This document shows, piece after piece, positions 60,459 through 64,000 of a stretch of 64,000 bases of DNA (its first letter is position 1; every line of letters starts with the position of its first letter). Source of the DNA: SZUA-584 sp041656035 (GTDB lineage Bacteria > Bacillota > Clostridia > Christensenellales > SZUA-584); the NCBI GenBank assembly GCA_964586785.1, contig CAZPHS010000006.1, forward strand, positions 34,122 through 98,121, read 5' to 3'. Under the pieces are notes generated by a model. The model was not told the origin of the DNA. It ran no database searches and saw nothing but the letters and a program-made list of their open reading frames with translations. Made by a program: the position numbers and the translations under genes.

Positions 60459-61011
60459 TAAAGAAAGTAATATTGCCGATTCCCGTATTGAGCTTAAAAA
60501 AGAATACGTTAAACGTGAGCGCCGAAGCTTATTTTTGCTTCTTATTGCGGCGGCGGCGGTTGCCCTTTGCTTGCGTTTTTTTGTTTTTGAACTTGTTCGC
60601 GTTGACGGCAGGTCGATGGAACAGACGCTGCACAATAATGAATACGTTTTTATGGAAAGAGTTACATACTGGTTCCGCGAGCCCGATTTTGGCGATATTA
60701 TTATTTGCACTTATCCTGATGAACCGGGCAAAACTTTTGTAAAGCGCATAATAGGAACTGTAAACGACGAGATACTTATAAGGGGCGGCGTGCTGTATAT
60801 AAACGGAGAGCCGGACTATACCCATTTTAAAGAGCCTATGTTCGGGCAGTACGGGCCTTTTATTGTCCCAAAAGATTGTTTTTTTGTAATGGGGGACAAC
60901 AGAAACAACTCATCCGACTCACGCGTGGTGGGGCCTATCGCAAAAGAACGCGTACTGGGAAAGGCGATATTTGTGGTGTGGCCGCTGTCTCAAATACGCG
61001 GGCTCTCATAA
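60442..61011 (+). CDS. lepB: Signal peptidase I
   Basis: Protein of 189 residues with one N-terminal transmembrane helix (about residues 28-48). The catalytic serine is in VDGRSMEQTL, the lysine in TFVKRIIG, and box E is MGDNRNNSSDSR. It removes signal peptides of exported proteins. The start ATG 60442 lies inside the DUF951 gene, behind AAAAGGAT. Confidence 0.94.
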   Translation: MKNENNKESNIADSRIELKKEYVKRERRSLFLLLIAAAAVALCLRFFVFELVRVDGRSMEQTLHNNEYVFMERVTYWFREPDFGDIIICTYPDEPGKTFVKRIIGTVNDEILIRGGVLYINGEPDYTHFKEPMFGQYGPFIVPKDCFFVMGDNRNNSSDSRVVGPIAKERVLGKAIFVVWPLSQIRGLS

Positions 61012-61025
61012 ATCGGTTTTTGTTG

Positions 61026-62096
61026 TTATGCGTTACCATAAAAGGAAAGCGCCCGCGTCTTATCGTCCAGTATAAGCGCGTCAATCATCTCGTTCATGTC
61101 CCCGTCTAAAAACTGCTCCAGCTTATATAAGGTAAGCGATATCCTATGGTCGGTTACGCGCCCTTGGGGAAAGTTATAGGTTCTTATCCGTTCGCTCCGA
61201 TCTCCCGAACCGACTTGGCTTTTGCGGCTTTGTGAAAGCGCCGTTTCCTGTTCCTGCCGCGCAATATCGTAAAGACGCGCCTTTAGTACTTTCATGGCTT
61301 TTTCTTTGTTTTTAAGCTGGGATTTTTCATCTTGGCATGTTACCACAAGCCCGCTTGGCTCATGCGTAATACGCACCGCCGAATCCGTGGTGTTAACACT
61401 TTGACCGCCGTTTCCGGACGAGCGGAAAACATCAATACGCAAATCGCCGGAGTTTATTTGTATGTCTACATCCTCAGCCTCGGGCAGAACAGCCACAGTA
61501 GCCGCGGATGTGTGTATGCGGCCTGACGATTCAGTTTCCGGTACGCGCTGCACGCGGTGAACACCGCTCTCATATTTGAGCCGTGAATACGCCCCGCGCC
61601 CCGAAATAAGCAAAGTTAATTCCTTAACGCCTCCAAGCTCGGTAATATTGCTGCTAAGACGCTCCACGGTAAAACCGGCGCGTTCGGCATAGCGCGTATA
61701 CATGCGCCATAAATCGCCGCCAAAAAGAGCCGCCTCGTTGCCTCCGGTGCCCGCGCGTATCTCCAATACAACGTTTTTATCATCGCTCGGGTCTTTGGGA
61801 ACAAGAAGCAGTTTTAATTCTTCTTCGATTGCTTTATCGTCATTTTGGCGTTGTTCGAGTTCTTCGCGCGCAATTGAAGCAAGCTCCGCGTCCGTATCGT
61901 TTATCATTTGCTCAAGCTCTCTCATTTGGCCGCGGTTATTTTTATACCGGCCGTATTTTTCCACAATTTCGCAAAGCGAAGAGTGCTCTCTCGCAAGCAT
62001 GGTATACAGTTCCTGATTTTGAATAACGTCGGCATGGGAAAGCTTTTCTTCCAGTTCCTCGAAACGCTTTTTTTGTGCTTCAAGCTTATCGATCAT
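61026..62096 (-). CDS. prfA: Peptide chain release factor 1
   Basis: Protein of 356 residues. The codon-recognition region is followed by the catalytic GGQ in SSGNGGQSVNTTDSAVRI (residue ~230). It releases polypeptides at UAA and UAG. It is followed by lepB convergently with a 14-bp gap, and preceded by its own methylase gene prmC, 14 bp upstream. Full family length. The reading RTYNFPQGRVTDHRI is the conserved C-terminal segment. Confidence 0.97.
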   Translation of the reverse strand: MIDKLEAQKKRFEELEEKLSHADVIQNQELYTMLAREHSSLCEIVEKYGRYKNNRGQMRELEQMINDTDAELASIAREELEQRQNDDKAIEEELKLLLVPKDPSDDKNVVLEIRAGTGGNEAALFGGDLWRMYTRYAERAGFTVERLSSNITELGGVKELTLLISGRGAYSRLKYESGVHRVQRVPETESSGRIHTSAATVAVLPEAEDVDIQINSGDLRIDVFRSSGNGGQSVNTTDSAVRITHEPSGLVVTCQDEKSQLKNKEKAMKVLKARLYDIARQEQETALSQSRKSQVGSGDRSERIRTYNFPQGRVTDHRISLTLYKLEQFLDGDMNEMIDALILDDKTRALSFYGNA

Positions 62097-62110
62097 TATT
62101 TATCATCCTT

Positions 62111-62935
62111 TTATATACGGGCTGTCACTACGCGGTCACGCCCTGAATAATCGCGTTCAATATCAATTTTGGAAAAACCGCCGTCCGAAAGAAGCGTTTT
62201 TACATGCCCCGCCTGTCGCGCGCCAATCTCCAAAACAAGCGCGCCTTTGGGGTTTAAGCACCGTGCGGCGCTTTTTGCGATAATTTTGTAATAATAAAGT
62301 CCGTCTCCCGCTATAAGCGCAAGCCGCGGCTCATAAAGCTTAACGCCGCATTCAAGCTCCGCGTATTCAACCTCGCTCACATACGGCGGGTTGCTTATAA
62401 TAATATCATATGTTTTTTTTACAGAGCCGAACATATCGCTGTTAAAAAAGTTGATTTGAACATTGTTAATCCGCGCGTTAAGACGCGCCGTATCAAGCGC
62501 GGCGCCGCTTATATCACATGCGTCAACCTTGACGGTTGTTTCTGCGGCAAGCGCGACGGCTATACAGCCGCTTCCCGTGCAAAGGTCTAAGGCTGTATTG
62601 TAATTGTTTGCGTTGATAAGCTCTATGGCGGCTCCGGCGACAAGCTCGGTCTCTTGTCTTGGTATCAGAACAGCGGGTGAAACATCAAATGTACAACCTC
62701 GAAAATACGCCTGCCCCGTAACATATTCCACCGGCTCGCCATTCGCGCACCGGCGCGCCATATTTTCAATATCGGCCGCCGTGTTATCGTCAATACCGTT
62801 TTGCAAAAATATATCGCCAAGTCCGGTTTGCAGTGCGTGCGCTATTAAAACACGCGCTTTCGCTTCCGGCTCCGGAGTTTGTGTTTCAAGCAACAGCTTA
62901 TTTATGCGCCGGTATAACGCGCCGCCGGATATCAA
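62111..62935 (-). CDS. prmC: Release factor glutamine methyltransferase PrmC
   Basis: Protein of 274 residues with a helical N-domain and an AdoMet-binding domain: DLCTGSGCIAVALA (motif I) and the catalytic ISNPPYVSE. It methylates the glutamine of the GGQ motif in release factors, matching its place directly before prfA. It lies 9 bp after the DUF1385 gene. Confidence 0.96.
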   Translation of the reverse strand: MISGGALYRRINKLLLETQTPEPEAKARVLIAHALQTGLGDIFLQNGIDDNTAADIENMARRCANGEPVEYVTGQAYFRGCTFDVSPAVLIPRQETELVAGAAIELINANNYNTALDLCTGSGCIAVALAAETTVKVDACDISGAALDTARLNARINNVQINFFNSDMFGSVKKTYDIIISNPPYVSEVEYAELECGVKLYEPRLALIAGDGLYYYKIIAKSAARCLNPKGALVLEIGARQAGHVKTLLSDGGFSKIDIERDYSGRDRVVTARI

Positions 62936-62944
62936 ATCGTTTAT

Positions 62945-63949
62945 TCACCCGCCTTTTGGCACCGCGGGCTGTATTTCGTTTTCGCTTTTTTCCGGCATAC
63001 GGTGAAAGCTACTCGCAAGCGCAGCCAGCGCGATATCGTCCGTCTCGTTCATTGCCGCGGAAAAAGCCACAACCGCCACTTCAACCATACTGTCGTCGGG
63101 CGGGGCGGTAGTCAGCTTTTGCAGCATCATGCCCGGCCAGCGAATTACGCGGAAAAACAGGCGATCGCTTTTAGCGGCGAATTTTAGAAATTCGTAAGAT
63201 ATGCCGGCAACAAACGGGAGCAAAGCCAGCCGCAGGCCAATTCTGATATACCAGGCGGGGTTCCAGCCCAGCAATGAGAAAAGCAGTATTGATATTACTA
63301 TTACCAGCAGCAGGTAGCTTGTTCCGCATCTGGGGTGAAGCGTTTTGTACTTTTGGACATTTTCCACTGTTAACGGTTCTTCATTTTCATAGCAGTTAAT
63401 TGTTTTGTGCTCCGCGCCGTGATACATAAATACGCGGCGTATGTCTTTTATAAGCGTGATGCCGGTTATATAAACAAGAAACAGCAAAAGGCGTATACCG
63501 CCTTCCAGCAGGTTCATTAAAAAGGGCGAGCCGACGTATGGCCTTAGCAGATTTGCAAGTACGGTAGGCAATACAAAGAACATACCAACCGCCAGCGCTA
63601 TCGCTGTTATAACCGCAAACACCATTGCCACGTCCATAGGGTCTTTTCCGGATTTTTCAGCGATATATTTTTCAAATTTTGAAGGCTCCGCGGCCGCGCT
63701 GCTCTCGTCGTACATTTTTGCCGATTTAGTTATTGTTTTAACGCCAAATGATAACATTTCAATAAACGATACTATCCCCCGTATAACGGGCAGCCCAAGA
63801 AATTTGTTTTTTTGCGTTGCGGATGTTACGATTTGCTTTTTAAAAACAATTTCACCTGAAGCTTTTCGAACGGCAATGCCGCTCATGCCGGGAGCGCGCA
63901 TCATTACGCCCTCAAGCACACCCTGCCCGCCTATATTGCACTTTCTCAT
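62945..63949 (-). CDS. DUF1385 membrane protein (YqhQ-like)
   Basis: Protein of 334 residues with four or five hydrophobic segments. Typical family marks are GGQGVLEGVMMRAP at the N-terminus, MYHGAEHKTINCYENEEPLT and HPRCGTSYLL. Function unknown, possibly metal dependent because of the conserved His and Cys residues. In Clostridia it is the usual neighbour of prmC and prfA. The start is ATG 63949, with AAAGGAA upstream. Confidence 0.93.
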   Translation of the reverse strand: MRKCNIGGQGVLEGVMMRAPGMSGIAVRKASGEIVFKKQIVTSATQKNKFLGLPVIRGIVSFIEMLSFGVKTITKSAKMYDESSAAAEPSKFEKYIAEKSGKDPMDVAMVFAVITAIALAVGMFFVLPTVLANLLRPYVGSPFLMNLLEGGIRLLLFLVYITGITLIKDIRRVFMYHGAEHKTINCYENEEPLTVENVQKYKTLHPRCGTSYLLLVIVISILLFSLLGWNPAWYIRIGLRLALLPFVAGISYEFLKFAAKSDRLFFRVIRWPGMMLQKLTTAPPDDSMVEVAVVAFSAAMNETDDIALAALASSFHRMPEKSENEIQPAVPKGG

Positions 63950-64000
63950 TTATATGACCATTCCTTTCTGCGAAAGGCACAAAACATAATGAAACGTGCG

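Overview
This 64 kb window is a chromosomal segment of an endospore-forming bacterium of the class Clostridia (Bacillota). The evidence is spo0A, a sipL-type SPOCS/LysM spore-coat gene, a dnaB-rplI-gdpP-yybS-mazG-like block, the S10-spc-alpha ribosomal superoperon followed by ecfA1-ecfA2-ecfT-truA, strong GGAGG ribosome-binding sites and sigma-A type promoters. G+C looks moderate, and the AUA isoleucine codon is used heavily even in ribosomal protein genes. I cannot name the genus. I saw no rRNA, tRNA, insertion sequence, prophage or CRISPR array.

Layout. (1) 1-7297 (+): the end of a Gram-positive Pel-type exopolysaccharide cluster (pelF, cut by the window edge, and pelG), joined by overlaps or short gaps to a CotH-like kinase lipoprotein, a VTC polyphosphate-polymerase domain protein, a DUF4956 membrane protein and a secreted DUF4832-type putative glycosidase. 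galE converges on it. (2) 8727-10235 (+): sipL. (3) 10319-15384 (-): dnaB, rplI, gdpP, yybS and a MazG-like gene, covering replication, ribosome and c-di-AMP functions. (4) 15671-19942: spo0A, a Myb/RsfA-like regulator, an unrecognised 349-residue protein and ilvE. (5) 20181-36147 (+): a sigma-A promoter and about 200 nt leader, then rpsJ to rplQ including secY, adk, map, a KOW protein, infA and rpoA. (6) 36185-40202 (+): the ECF vitamin transporter module, truA and a YdcF-like protein. (7) 40330-44935 (+): a BMP/Nup-type nucleoside ABC importer.

(8) 45159-56147: an accessory carbohydrate region. It holds a GntR regulator, a 5'-truncated sugar-epimerase remnant behind a consensus promoter, an intact TIM-barrel epimerase, an MFS carrier and a DeoR repressor. 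Divergent from the repressor is a six-gene operon: split transketolase, archaeal-type (type II) GAPDH, archaeal-type PGK, malic enzyme and a LarA-family nickel-pincer racemase. The gene set suggests uptake, epimerisation, two-carbon transfer, aldehyde oxidation coupled to ATP, and hydroxyacid processing, but the substrate is unknown. I consider this the most interesting unassigned system in the window, followed by the Pel/CotH/VTC cluster.

(9) 56258-63949: a NYN/LOTUS RNA-binding protein, a very cysteine-rich small protein, an SDR oxidoreductase, a PrsA-like foldase with an internal repeat, DUF951, lepB, and the prfA-prmC-DUF1385 translation-termination block.
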